Shown here: one piece after another, positions 1-8,224 of the stretch | Numbering within the stretch: the first letter of the stretch is position 1 | How the letters are laid out: every line of letters starts with the position of its first letter | NCBI RefSeq assembly: GCF_002858745.1 | Contig: NZ_PJRO01000005.1 | Location: 254,865-318,864, forward strand | Length of the DNA: 64,000 bases | Origin: Mesorhizobium loti | GTDB lineage: Bacteria > Pseudomonadota > Alphaproteobacteria > Rhizobiales > Rhizobiaceae | Direction: 5' to 3' | Notes under the pieces: model-generated | Database searches by the model: none | Seen by the model: the letters and a program-made list of their open reading frames with translations, nothing else | What the model was told of the DNA's origin: nothing | Translations under genes and position numbers: made by a program

Positions 1-885
1 ACTGAGGACGGTGCGGTGGTTGCAGTTGTCAAGAAATAGGCTCCCAGCATCGCGAGCAACAGCGAGGATGGCGTGGGCCTCCGCTGAGACGACCTGCCAG
101 TCTGCCCTGGCGTGAACGACCAGGAGACGGCGGCCCATACGGGCGAAGGTGCGGGGGCCGACATGCCGCGGATCGACCCGGTAGACGAACCGATAGACGC
201 GGAGGATTGCATCCGTCAGTCGGCGCGGTGCGCTGGTCTGGACCAGATAGCCTTGCAGGAGGGAGCCGAGCGATTGCGGCGCGCTGACGGTTATAAGCCT
301 GCCTGCTTGCAGACCTTCTTCCAGCGCGACCGCGGCGATGAGACTGCCGGCGGAATGGCCGATCACGCAATCGTACGGCCCCAACGAGCCGCAATGTGCC
401 GCGACAAGCCGGCCCTTTTCGTGAAATGAGAGCGGTGCGAAGTGCGAGGCGCCGTCGCCCGGAAGATCCGGGACGACAACTCTGAATCCGGCATCGGCCA
501 GCAATTGCGCCAGTGGCCATACCATCGTGCCGTCGGCGCCCCAGCCATGCAAGAGAAGAGCGCGGCGTCCGTCCGGGTTGCCGCACAACCGCACGGCAAG
601 GGTACCTTTTCCTGTCCTTAGAAAGTGATCTACGGGAAGTGGAGCCGCCGGAGCCGCAGCGCGATCGCGCTCGAAACGCCGTAGCGCCAACAGGCCTCCG
701 GCGAGGGGTAGAACAGCTGTCATGAGCTGTATGTCGAGGCGGCGCAAGCGCGACCGCAGATGGCGAAAACGGGCCGGTTGCGGGTCGTCGCCAAACGCCG
801 AAGTCCTGTGGTCAAGCCAAGGTGTATACAAGCGGCGAACGCCCTCCATCAACCGCAACGCGGGATAAGCGAGCTCAAACAACAC
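1..885 (-). CDS. alpha/beta hydrolase, 3' end beyond the window
   Basis: Read on the minus strand from a GTG at 885 the frame stays open to base 1, about 295 residues. After a basic N-terminus comes a typical alpha/beta hydrolase core: LLLHGWGADG (oxyanion region), VVPDLPGDGAS, the nucleophile elbow GHSAGS, a late Asp in VHARADWQ and a His in CNHRTVLS, so a complete Ser-Asp-His triad is visible and only the tail is missing. The GTG start overlaps the stop of the upstream MATE gene; an ATG at 849 is the alternative. As the last gene of the biosynthetic run it may be a thioesterase or hydrolase releasing the product from the carrier protein, but that role is inferred from context only. Confidence 0.75.
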   Translation of the reverse strand, partial: MLFELAYPALRLMEGVRRLYTPWLDHRTSAFGDDPQPARFRHLRSRLRRLDIQLMTAVLPLAGGLLALRRFERDRAAAPAAPLPVDHFLRTGKGTLAVRLCGNPDGRRALLLHGWGADGTMVWPLAQLLADAGFRVVVPDLPGDGASHFAPLSFHEKGRLVAAHCGSLGPYDCVIGHSAGSLIAAVALEEGLQAGRLITVSAPQSLGSLLQGYLVQTSAPRRLTDAILRVYRFVYRVDPRHVGPRTFARMGRRLLVVHARADWQVVSAEAHAILAVARDAGSLFLDNCNHRTVLS

Positions 886-2239
886 GCTCCACCTCCCATC
901 TGCGCGAGAGCATGCGAAGGCGGACAAGGAAGGCAATGAACATTGCGGCGGAAGAGGCGATCAGGATGTAGCAGATATGTTCAATGGAGCGCTGGTCCTG
1001 AACCACGAAAAGAACCGCAGCAATCGTCGATAGCTCGACGAGGATTGTGAGGAGGAGCACCTTCAGGCCATCGCCGACCTGCTCAAGGATGATCTGCATG
1101 CATATGGCGCACGGCAACAGGAAGAAGGTCGGCAACAAAAGAAGGAGCAGTCGGATTGACCGGTCATTCAGCTCCGCGGTTTGCTGGGGCACGATCGCGT
1201 CGACGGCAACGCCAGGAATGAGTGCCATGATCAGTGTGGCGAGCAAGTAGAGGGCGATGACGAACAGCAAGCCGACAGTCAGCGGGCGCACGCTCTGACC
1301 ATGGTTCGAGTGCTCATCCAGGGACTGGTTGGCGAGTATGGCAATAGCCGAGCCCGCAGCAACTGCAGGAATCATGAACGCAATGCGCAGCCGTATGACG
1401 ATGAGAAAGGCGGATACCTCGTCCTTGCCAAATCGGTCGAGCACGGGGAAGAGAACGGCTGCGCTAGCACTGGCAATAAGGATGGAGAAGAAGACGGGAC
1501 CACCGACGTTTGCCAGGAGCCCCCGAAGCTTTCCGTAAAGTTGCGGCACCGGCAGCGTCTCTCCGCCGCGTGCCTCACGGTGGACGAGGAATACAACCAG
1601 GGGGAGCATGACAAGGGGGCCGACGAGGTTGCCAAGCAGTACGGCGTCGAAACCCAGCTGGTGCCGCGTCAGAAGAAAATAGGTTGTGCCAAGACTGATC
1701 ACCGCGGCCGCCGCAAAGGGCAGCAGCCCCAGGAGGACGCGTCCACGTCCCCTCAAAGCGCCGTGGTACACTTCGAAAATCACGAATGCCGCCATGGAAA
1801 GCACCGCCAGGGGCAATTCAATCAATGTCGGCAGCCATGTCCCGGCCCGCTCGCCGAGGACGCGTTGGACGCCATAGCCTGCGGCGGCCAGGCAGCAGAG
1901 CAGCAACAGGCCGGTGATTGCGAACACTCGCGAGGAGTTCCACAGGCTGCCCTTCGGCAATGACTGTTTCGTGCGCGCGGCAAAAACCTGGTTGGTAACT
2001 GAAAGGCCTTCCATCAGAGCAATGACGAGGAAGAAGGCGGGCTGCAGCACAGACATCATGTGGAGTGCACCACTTTGGTCGTAGCGCGACAGCAAGGCCA
2101 GTGTGCCGAGATTAAGGACCGAAAGGACGCAAGCACCGAGTGCCAGCGGTGCGGCGAGAGCGACGATCTGCCCGACAATGCGCGTTGTCGGCTGCGGAAT
2201 CGTGGCAGGGGCGGGCTGGACCGAAACTTCAATGCTCAC
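875..2239 (-). CDS. MATE-family multidrug/metabolite exporter
   Basis: A 454-residue, very hydrophobic protein with about twelve predicted membrane helices and the MATE layout (two halves of six helices; N-terminal half beginning IVALAAPLALGACVLSVLNL, then a substrate-lumen helix with FFLVIALMEG). MATE proteins export organic compounds in exchange for H+ or Na+. The start is a GTG that overlaps the stop of the upstream KAS-like gene by four bases (GTGA), and its own stop overlaps the next start, so translation is coupled along the run. In this locus the natural reading is export or self-resistance for the pathway product, in addition to the ABC system at 8643-12821. The substrate is unknown. 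Confidence 0.85.
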   Translation of the reverse strand: MSIEVSVQPAPATIPQPTTRIVGQIVALAAPLALGACVLSVLNLGTLALLSRYDQSGALHMMSVLQPAFFLVIALMEGLSVTNQVFAARTKQSLPKGSLWNSSRVFAITGLLLLCCLAAAGYGVQRVLGERAGTWLPTLIELPLAVLSMAAFVIFEVYHGALRGRGRVLLGLLPFAAAAVISLGTTYFLLTRHQLGFDAVLLGNLVGPLVMLPLVVFLVHREARGGETLPVPQLYGKLRGLLANVGGPVFFSILIASASAAVLFPVLDRFGKDEVSAFLIVIRLRIAFMIPAVAAGSAIAILANQSLDEHSNHGQSVRPLTVGLLFVIALYLLATLIMALIPGVAVDAIVPQQTAELNDRSIRLLLLLLPTFFLLPCAICMQIILEQVGDGLKVLLLTILVELSTIAAVLFVVQDQRSIEHICYILIASSAAMFIAFLVRLRMLSRRWEVERVV

Positions 2240-2799
2240 AGGTGAACCTCCAAGTTTTCGACGACCGCTTGTCCGGGGGGATTATTCCGGACGCCTTGCT
2301 TGTACAGAATCGTGTAGGTGATCACGGGCGGGATTGCCGATTGTAGGCAGAGGCGACGGGTCTCGTCCGCGAGCACCAGAATCCTCCCATGGCAGTGAAG
2401 CAGGGCGCGCGACATGATCTTGGCGTCGCGGCGAGCGACATCGTTGTCGGCCCGCAGCGCGAAGACGGGACCTGTGGCGCCGACAAGGTGCAGCAGCTGT
2501 TGCAGGATCGGGGAGCGGGTATCGAGTTGGTGGCCGCGATGGAGATACAGGATCGCCAGATCTGGACCTCCAAAACGCGCGCGCAGATCTGCCAGCAGGG
2601 GTTGAAGAGCTTCGCAGTGTGATGCCGCATTTTCGAACGCTACAGCCTGCACAGCCACATTTGGGGCAATCTGGTTCAACTCCAGCCACAAGATGATACG
2701 CACACGGTCCGACGCATCGAGGGCGCGCGCGTTTGCCGCGACGCTGACGGCGCCGCGTTCGACCACATGATCATCGGTTCCGGTCTTACCCAGGATCAT
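2236..2799 (-). CDS. thiolase-fold (KAS III-like) protein lacking the catalytic Cys
   Basis: A 187-residue protein. Its central part follows the N-terminal half of beta-ketoacyl-ACP synthase III: PDLAILYLHRG, then SPILQQLLHLVGATGPVFAL, then ADNDVARRDAK, then GRILVLADE. In active enzymes the catalytic Cys sits where this protein has the ADNDVARR segment, and no Cys is present there. The C-terminal half of the fold, with the His and Asn residues, is also absent. It is therefore probably a non-catalytic partner, such as a chain-length-factor-like subunit, or a decaying gene. The ATG overlaps the upstream ACAD-like stop by four bases, and the stop overlaps the MATE start. The family assignment rests on pattern resemblance by eye. 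Confidence 0.5.
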   Translation of the reverse strand: MILGKTGTDDHVVERGAVSVAANARALDASDRVRIILWLELNQIAPNVAVQAVAFENAASHCEALQPLLADLRARFGGPDLAILYLHRGHQLDTRSPILQQLLHLVGATGPVFALRADNDVARRDAKIMSRALLHCHGRILVLADETRRLCLQSAIPPVITYTILYKQGVRNNPPGQAVVENLEVHL

Positions 2800-3518
2800 T
2801 GCACGCCCCTGGCCATCGGCTGCGCTTGGGTGATGTAGCCTTGTGTGGTGATTTCGTAAGGGCCGGGCGATCGAGCCGGATTGGCGTACAGTGCCCGGAT
2901 CAGCGAGGCCAGATATTCAATCGTGTTAATTCCCCGGAGAAGGAAGCCGTGGCCGCCCATGAGCTTGGAAGCGTTCGTGAAATGAGAACTGATCTCGTCC
3001 TGTACACCCGCATCATAGACGAAGCCGCCGCCAGTCTCGATGAGTGCGAGTTCTTCGAGGCGACGCGAAATCAGGTCGTGGGACGCCGTGAAATGTGCCT
3101 TGACGAGTTGGTGGTGAAGCACCTTGCGGCCGAAGCTCTGTCGCGGCTCGAGGTGGCGGAAGGCGGTATCCAAGGCCAGTGCAAGCAGACCCAGCCGCAC
3201 GGCCGTTGCCGCGATAGCCTGACGCAAGGCGAAAGGCTCGCTCTCGCTTACGCCGTAGACCTGGGAAAGGCGAAGCCCCAGATGGACGAGGACACTGTCT
3301 TCACTTGTCCGACACACGCCAATGTCGGCCATGCCAGAAGACAGTGACACCAAAGGCCGGTCATTGGCTGTGGCGTGCAGCACCAAACCGTTGCTCACCA
3401 GATAGCCGTCTATTCCTGTAATATATCGGCACAGCGCACCAAGCGTGGCACTCACCTCGCCCTCGCGGGCGAGGGAACAAAGCTGGTTTGCTGTTAAAGG
3501 CGCGGCCGCGTGGAGCAT
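2796..3518 (-). CDS. short acyl-CoA dehydrogenase-like flavoprotein
   Basis: A 240-residue protein, against about 380 for normal acyl-CoA dehydrogenases. Residues 1-100 resemble the middle beta domain (ITGIDGYLVSNG), and the rest is the C-terminal helical domain with the FAD-contact motifs RQSFG, LHHQLVKAH and LMGGHGF. The N-terminal helical domain is missing and the usual Arg-rich end is changed to EYLASLIRALY. Carrier-protein-bound dehydrogenases of this superfamily oxidise aminoacyl or acyl thioesters, for example prolyl to pyrrolyl, which would suit its place directly behind an ACP gene. The ATG overlaps the ACP stop (TGATG). Whether a protein this short still binds FAD is uncertain. Confidence 0.6.
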   Translation of the reverse strand: MLHAAAPLTANQLCSLAREGEVSATLGALCRYITGIDGYLVSNGLVLHATANDRPLVSLSSGMADIGVCRTSEDSVLVHLGLRLSQVYGVSESEPFALRQAIAATAVRLGLLALALDTAFRHLEPRQSFGRKVLHHQLVKAHFTASHDLISRRLEELALIETGGGFVYDAGVQDEISSHFTNASKLMGGHGFLLRGINTIEYLASLIRALYANPARSPGPYEITTQGYITQAQPMARGVQ

Positions 3519-3778
3519 CAGGATGCTTTGGCCAGCGCCTGGCTGGAAATATAGGTCGCGAGATTCCCGATCAGGTTGAAATCGGCCTCGCCGAGCGCGA
3601 GCGGATCAAAGCGCAGGTTCTCAACCTTGTCTTCCAGCGACAGCAGGAACTGGATAAACATGAACGAGTCCAAGTCGAAATCCCGGTCCAGCTTCATGTC
3701 TGCGGTTACCTCCGCGACGGGTCGTTCGGTTACTTCGGAAAGGGCGTTCTTGATTGCAGTAAGAATGGCATTGGTCAT
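3518..3778 (-). CDS. acyl/peptidyl carrier protein
   Basis: An 86-residue acidic helical protein of carrier-protein size. The phosphopantetheine attachment motif is DFDLDSFMFIQFLLSLED, with the Ser at about residue 38 in D-S-F rather than the common D-S-L. It probably carries the acid activated by the adenylation enzyme at 5542 and presents it to the dehydrogenase-like, monooxygenase and KAS proteins. It is the first gene of the run 3778 to 1, preceded by a long non-coding stretch with a dyad at 3848-3866, so it probably has its own promoter. No phosphopantetheinyl transferase gene is visible in the window, so modification would depend on an enzyme encoded elsewhere. Confidence 0.85.
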   Translation of the reverse strand: MTNAILTAIKNALSEVTERPVAEVTADMKLDRDFDLDSFMFIQFLLSLEDKVENLRFDPLALGEADFNLIGNLATYISSQALAKAS

Positions 3779-3847
3779 GAACTCATCCCGCTGTTCAGAG
3801 AAATCTCTGCGCCACGCAGCCTGCCAGATTGTAGGTTTCAGTAAGTC

Positions 3848-3866
3848 CGTTGCAGCGACTGCAACG
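3848..3866. promoter_or_regulatory. dyad CGTTGCAG-CGA-CTGCAACG, candidate operator
   Basis: A perfect 8-bp inverted repeat with a 3-bp spacer, 70 bp upstream of the carrier-protein start. Its size and symmetry fit a dimeric regulator site, including LuxR-type boxes. It lies in a stretch without convincing genes that should hold the promoter of the second biosynthetic run. It could instead be a short hairpin in the leader RNA. Confidence 0.4.
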
Positions 3867-4324
3867 ATGTCCCCGCGCCGCGCGAATTGCCTGCACAGTC
3901 AGGCGTGGATCTTAGGCATGGATTTTCAAACGTCGCGTCCTCGAACACGATCTTGGACCACCAACATCATGAAATAGAACCTCGCTGCGTTCTTTTCTCA
4001 GCGCGGCATCCCGACCGGTTTCGCGAGAGGTGCCGCAGTGGACCACCAGCGAAAAATAGCGGCGTCGATGAATACGATTAGATCCATATTACCCGGAAGC
4101 AACGTACAGCTTTGCGCTGTTGTTCTCGATCGAGCCTGGTTACTGTGGGCATCGGGAATGCAGAGGGGGCGCACGTTCTGCCTGCGGCCTGTCGCAGCCA
4201 CACTGCACAGCTCATCCAGCCACACGCGCCGCTGCTTCCGTCCATCAACAAGACCCGGCAGGGCGAGCCCGACTCGGGTATTTCAACGATCTCACTGCCG
4301 TCAAAGGCCGTGCTCTTGTGGCCG

Positions 4325-4342
4325 CCGGCGAACACTCGCCGG
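4325..4342 (-). terminator. GC-rich hairpin directly after the monooxygenase stop
   Basis: CCGGCGA and TCGCCGG form a 7-bp stem around a 4-nt loop, two bases after the TAG stop of the luciferase-like monooxygenase. There is no T-run after it on the minus strand, so it is a weak intrinsic terminator at best. It may instead be an RNA-stabilising 3' stem. Confidence 0.35.
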
Positions 4343-4343
4343 G

Positions 4344-5489
4344 CTAGTGGCGGAAGTGGTTCTTGACCTCCGTCAGCAACTCCAGGCTGCGCATCACCTT
4401 GGCGTGCTCAATCCCGAAATCCACTAGGCAAGCAATCTCGTCGACGCCGGCTTTCGCCAGCCGCTCAGCGACCTCGATCCCCTCGGACGGTGTTCCAAAG
4501 AGGCCGCTTTCGCCCATGTAGCGCTCGCACGCGTTGGCGAGCATGGCCTCGCGTAGGCGTTCAGCGTTTTTCGAGGTCGTTCTGGTGACAGCCGCGCGGC
4601 GGGTCGAGGCCTGGGTGAGATCGAGCGAACTGCCCAGGTATGATTGAAGCGGCCCTTGAATATCTGCGAGCGCGCGAGCCCGGCTCTCATGAAAGTAGGT
4701 GTGCATCATCAGGGTGATGTGGCCGGGGCCCGCGTGACCATGCTCCTGCCGCGTCTTGCGATATCGCGCGATCTTCTCCGGCAGGTCGTCCAACTCTTGA
4801 CCACGCAAATGCGTGAGGACGTTGGCTCCGAGATGGCCGGCGGCCTCGAAACCTTCCACGCGGCCCGACGTCGTCAGCCACACAGGCAGATCCGACTGGA
4901 AAGGCCTTGGAAAGGATGTGACCGCGCGTGGACCGCCGTCGTGACCAAACGATGTTTCCTCTCCGCGCCACAGACGCCGCACCGTTTCTATGGCTTGGTT
5001 GGTGGTCTCGCGCCGCAACTCGAAGGGGGTGGGTGCGAGGATGAAATCGTTGACATTCCAGCCGGACGCGAAAGACAATCCGATGCGGCCACCGGAGAGA
5101 TTGTCGACAACCGCCCATTCCTCTGCGATCCGAACAGGATGATGCAGCGGTGCAACGACGCTACCGGCCCGCAATCCGATGCGGCTGGTGATGGTCGCCA
5201 AGGATGCGGCCACCACAGCCGGATTCGGGAAATGCCCGCCGAAGGTGTGGAAATGGCGCTCGGGCAGCCAGACCGCCTCGTAGCCGTTGCGGTCGCCATA
5301 CTCGCTTGCCTCGCGTAGTAAACGATATGCGGCAGGGCCGCGCGATTGTTGGTCATCATTGGCAAAGAAGGAGAGGCTGAAACCAAGCTGCCCTATGGGT
5401 GGCTTGCGGGCCGTTACAGCGAGGCAGTCGACATCGGCAGATGTGCCGGAATTGTCGGCCCCGGCCAAGGCGGTCACATGCTCTGTCAT
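4344..5489 (-). CDS. luciferase-like FMN-dependent monooxygenase of the natural-product (MupA/Atu3671) type
   Basis: I place the start at the ATG at 5489, behind AAGGAAC, and not at the farther upstream in-frame GTG at 5597, which lies inside the adenylation gene. This gives 381 residues of TIM-barrel luciferase-like monooxygenase. Typical blocks are FSLSFFANDDQQ, YEAVWLPERHFHTFGG, the stretch around SVVAPLHHPVRIAEEWAVVD, GRIGLSFASGW and FELRRE. This subfamily is best known from NRPS/PKS clusters, where it hydroxylates or oxidatively cleaves carrier-bound intermediates with FMNH2 and O2. The gene follows the adenylation gene by about 50 bases. The flavin reductase it needs is not encoded nearby. 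Confidence 0.85.
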   Translation of the reverse strand: MTEHVTALAGADNSGTSADVDCLAVTARKPPIGQLGFSLSFFANDDQQSRGPAAYRLLREASEYGDRNGYEAVWLPERHFHTFGGHFPNPAVVAASLATITSRIGLRAGSVVAPLHHPVRIAEEWAVVDNLSGGRIGLSFASGWNVNDFILAPTPFELRRETTNQAIETVRRLWRGEETSFGHDGGPRAVTSFPRPFQSDLPVWLTTSGRVEGFEAAGHLGANVLTHLRGQELDDLPEKIARYRKTRQEHGHAGPGHITLMMHTYFHESRARALADIQGPLQSYLGSSLDLTQASTRRAAVTRTTSKNAERLREAMLANACERYMGESGLFGTPSEGIEVAERLAKAGVDEIACLVDFGIEHAKVMRSLELLTEVKNHFRH

Positions 5490-5541
5490 TGCGATGTTCC
5501 TTTTTGCTAAGGCCACTCCGTTGGACTGATGAAAGGATGAG

Positions 5542-7095
5542 TCACGCCAGGTCCAGCTTTTGGTAGGACAGGCTCCCAGCATTGCCGCTTGCCCCATCCA
5601 TGTCGGCGATGGCGCGTAGCGCCGCCGTGTCGATCTTGCCGTTTATGGTGAGCTGGAACTTCGATACCAGATGGATATCGCGCGGAACCATCACGGCCGG
5701 TAATGCCTGGCACATGTCCTGGATGATGGTGTCGCGTGCGATATCTTGATCGGGCGCCAATTGCAGGAACAGAACGATGTTGGTGACCCGGCCCCCTCGA
5801 AAGGTCGGCACGCAGCTTGCCTGCGCCACATAGGGGAGCGCGCACGCGACCCCCTCGATCTCGTCCAGCTCGATCCTGTTGCCGTTCCATTTCACCTGTC
5901 GGTCTATGCGACCGAGCAGCACCAGATCTCCAGACTGATCCACAAAGCCAAGATCGCCCGTGCGATAGCTAGGCTCGCCTTGCCAGGACACGAAGGCGAC
6001 ATTGCGCGGATGGTCCTGTGGCAGATAGCCTACGGCCACCTGCGGTCCGCTCAGCATCACCTCACCAGGCTCGCCAACCGCTGCTAGCGTACCGTTGGGC
6101 TTGACGATGCGCATCGTGGTTTTCGCAAGTGCTGGACCGAGCGGAAGCAGGTCTGCGGTCTCAAGGTCGGCCGGCTTCAATGCCTTGGCGTGGGTCACGC
6201 AGGTCACCTCCGTTGGGCCGTAGGCGTGGAAAACCACGGCTTCGGGGAAGCGACGCCACAGGTCGCCAATGAGGCTTTTCTGCACGACCTCACCGCCGAC
6301 GAAAAAGCATTTCAGCTGAGGAAATGTCTCTGCGTTGAAGCCCTTGTCGGTGCGCATGATCTGCAGCAGCGAGGGCGTTGAAAACCATGAAGCGGGTGTC
6401 GTTACGCCGTTCTCGGACATGAGGCGCATGTTGTTGCGAGCAAACACATTGTTGCGGTGATCCAGCAGGATGACCGCAGTTCCAGTAGCGAGCGCCGGCC
6501 ACAGGTCGAGCATGCCCATATCGAATGCGAGACTCGCGTGGTTCACATGGGCGCCCAATCCTGCATGCGTGTGGCGCAGTGGGCCGTACCAGGCGTCGAA
6601 GGCGGCGAAATTGTCGCGTGTCACGGCCACGCCCTTGGGCACACCCGTGCTGCCGGATGTAAAGACGATGTAGAAGAGGTTCGAACCCGCTACAGGACCC
6701 GACGGAATAGCTTCCATCGGCAAGGCCTTCATGCCGCGCGTGTCAAGAAGGTTGAGCGTTGAAAGCGCGATGTCCGGCGACGCGACAAGGGCGTTTTCAA
6801 CGCCGGCAATGGCTGCGATCCGCTCGATTCGCTGAGCCGGGTTCATTCGATCCGCGAAAATGAAGCAACGTCCGGCAAACGCACATGCGAGCATCGCTGC
6901 GATGCAGTCATGGTCCTTGTGTCCGACGATCAGCACGGGACCCTCGGGCAGTTCATGCAGATGGGTCGCGATACCAGCGCATCGTTGGCCAAGTTCGCCA
7001 AACCCCATGACCCCGGCCTCGCCGACCAACGCAGGTGCGTGAGGTGAGCGCATCATATGGTCGCGAATACGCGATAGCATTAGATCAACCATCAC
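5542..7095 (-). CDS. stand-alone amino-acid adenylation enzyme (AMP-forming acid-ACP ligase)
   Basis: A 517-residue complete adenylation domain without condensation or carrier domains. Core motifs in order: FTSGSTGVPKGVAVTRDNF (phosphate loop), LAFDMGMLDLW (A4 region, with the FD pair that often marks an amino-acid substrate), AYGPTEVTCV, YRTGDLGF, LLGRIDRQVKWNGNRIELDEIE (hinge) and the C-terminal catalytic Lys in INGKIDTAALR. It should activate an acid, probably an alpha-amino acid, with ATP and load it on the carrier protein at 3518. The start is GTG 7095 or ATG 7092; both touch the stop of the small ORF upstream (GTGATG), which points to translational coupling. The substrate cannot be read from sequence by eye. 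Confidence 0.85.
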   Translation of the reverse strand: MMVDLMLSRIRDHMMRSPHAPALVGEAGVMGFGELGQRCAGIATHLHELPEGPVLIVGHKDHDCIAAMLACAFAGRCFIFADRMNPAQRIERIAAIAGVENALVASPDIALSTLNLLDTRGMKALPMEAIPSGPVAGSNLFYIVFTSGSTGVPKGVAVTRDNFAAFDAWYGPLRHTHAGLGAHVNHASLAFDMGMLDLWPALATGTAVILLDHRNNVFARNNMRLMSENGVTTPASWFSTPSLLQIMRTDKGFNAETFPQLKCFFVGGEVVQKSLIGDLWRRFPEAVVFHAYGPTEVTCVTHAKALKPADLETADLLPLGPALAKTTMRIVKPNGTLAAVGEPGEVMLSGPQVAVGYLPQDHPRNVAFVSWQGEPSYRTGDLGFVDQSGDLVLLGRIDRQVKWNGNRIELDEIEGVACALPYVAQASCVPTFRGGRVTNIVLFLQLAPDQDIARDTIIQDMCQALPAVMVPRDIHLVSKFQLTINGKIDTAALRAIADMDGASGNAGSLSYQKLDLA

Positions 7096-7301
7096 TGTTC
7101 TCCGTTTAAACGGGCATCCATAGAAGCGCGTCGTTGATAGCCCATCTGCCTTCGCAAGGCTTGGACCGGATCCGAAGGCCGAGAAGGCGGCGCACGGCAG
7201 CCAGTCACTTGTCGCATCGCGGGTTTGGATGCGTGGAATAAGCGGCTTGGCGCCCTTTTCTCCGTCTCGACCGCCAGGTTCTGACTTTCAAGGCCGGTCA
7301 T
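7092..7301 (-). CDS. 69-residue small protein coupled inside the biosynthetic operon, function unknown
   Basis: Its ATG overlaps the stop of the KAS III-like gene (ATGA, 7298-7301) and its TGA overlaps the start of the adenylation gene (GTGA). The frame therefore fits exactly between two real genes, the same coupling seen throughout this locus. The product is basic and hydrophilic (12 Arg, 3 Lys), with one Cys, no membrane segment and no motif I recognise. It could be a small partner of the adenylation enzyme, in the way MbtH proteins are, although it lacks the MbtH signature, or a precursor peptide. It could also merely keep ribosomes moving between two genes. Confidence 0.5.
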   Translation of the reverse strand: MTGLESQNLAVETEKRAPSRLFHASKPAMRQVTGCRAPPSRPSDPVQALRRQMGYQRRASMDARLNGEQ

Positions 7302-8224
7302 GACACCCTCTCGCGCTCAAGCATGCAGGACGCAAAGGTGACACCGGTGCCTGCGGCGACGAGGATCACCTGTTCAGGAAGGGCAGTTCCTTCCAGCGCT
7401 GTAAGACGATCGAGGTTTAGGAAAAGATCCGAGCAATAAGCGTGGCCGAGGTGAGCAACATCGCCGTAGCGCATACGATCTTCCCACCCGAGCTGGCGTA
7501 TGACCGCCTTCGTGACTGGCAGGTTCAGATTGTGGGGCACCAGCACGGCATTGCCGCGAAGCATCGGGCGATATCGGGTGAGACTGTTATCGATGAAGGT
7601 GCGGAAGGCATCGGCGTAGATTTCTTGAAGCCTTCTGCGCTCCACAGTTTTGATCTGGTCCGGGTTCTCGTAGAAGCCACCCAGATGCTGCACATGGGTC
7701 GCAAGCACTCGCCATCCATCTGCACGGACGTTGAGAACACTCGCAGCCGGAATTTCCGACAACAGGCCGACCGAAAGAGCGCTGACACTGGGGTGGAAAG
7801 CCTTTTCGCCGGTGATCAATATGACCGGCGCGTACGTACTGCTATGCTCGAGAAAATGCATTGCGACGATCGCCGAGGCGCAATTGGTCATCGCCCACGA
7901 AAAGGTTTCCCAGCGCGAAAGCCCATGCTTGTCTGCAAGCGAACGCAACCAGCCATCATCGCTGAAGGTGTTATGGGTCTGGGTCTTGCAATAGATCAAT
8001 TGTCCGTCAGACTCGGACGCATTCGGCACTGTCTCAAGCGCACGCGTCAACACAGCGCTGAGCATATGAAACAAGTCATCGTCGCACAGCGTTATGGCAT
8101 CTAGCCCGTAGAAACGTCGATATACGGCAATGCTGCCTTGGGTGATTCTATGACTGTCGCTAAGACATTCCAGAGGAACGGCCTGACTTCTCGGTGAGCC
8201 TGAGAAGATACTGTTCAGAATCAA
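7298..8224 (-). CDS. beta-ketoacyl-ACP synthase III-like condensing enzyme
   Basis: A 308-residue thiolase-fold protein. The active-site Cys is in SWAMTNCASAIVAMHFL (Cys115), followed by the beta strand PVILITGEK. A His-x-Asn pair follows in VLVPHNLNLPVTKAVIRQLG (His231), and the third active-site position is GHAYCSDLFLNL (His261) in place of the usual GNTSxAS Asn. That change is seen in KAS III relatives that acylate unusual acceptors rather than extend fatty acids. The frame opens with TTG at 8224; no ATG or GTG upstream is in frame and the next Met is at residue 54. It is the first gene of the run 8224 to 4344 and probably condenses or transfers the activated acyl group. Confidence 0.75.
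   Translation of the reverse strand: MILNSIFSGSPRSQAVPLECLSDSHRITQGSIAVYRRFYGLDAITLCDDDLFHMLSAVLTRALETVPNASESDGQLIYCKTQTHNTFSDDGWLRSLADKHGLSRWETFSWAMTNCASAIVAMHFLEHSSTYAPVILITGEKAFHPSVSALSVGLLSEIPAASVLNVRADGWRVLATHVQHLGGFYENPDQIKTVERRRLQEIYADAFRTFIDNSLTRYRPMLRGNAVLVPHNLNLPVTKAVIRQLGWEDRMRYGDVAHLGHAYCSDLFLNLDRLTALEGTALPEQVILVAAGTGVTFASCMLERERVS

Larger units (their letters stand above)
3779..4343. other. 565-bp non-coding stretch between two biosynthetic gene runs
   Basis: Only short open frames are found here. None has a convincing start signal, and the two longest on the minus strand (4078-4335 and 3998-4225) resemble nothing I know. The stretch holds a hairpin just behind the monooxygenase stop and the dyad at 3848-3866. 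It probably combines a terminator or attenuator with the promoter of the ACP-led run. Confidence 0.5.

Noticed and set aside
4078..4335. 85-codon frame behind the monooxygenase gene
   Set aside because: Its start lies in the loop of a hairpin and the product has no protein-like conservation; I treat the stretch as non-coding.
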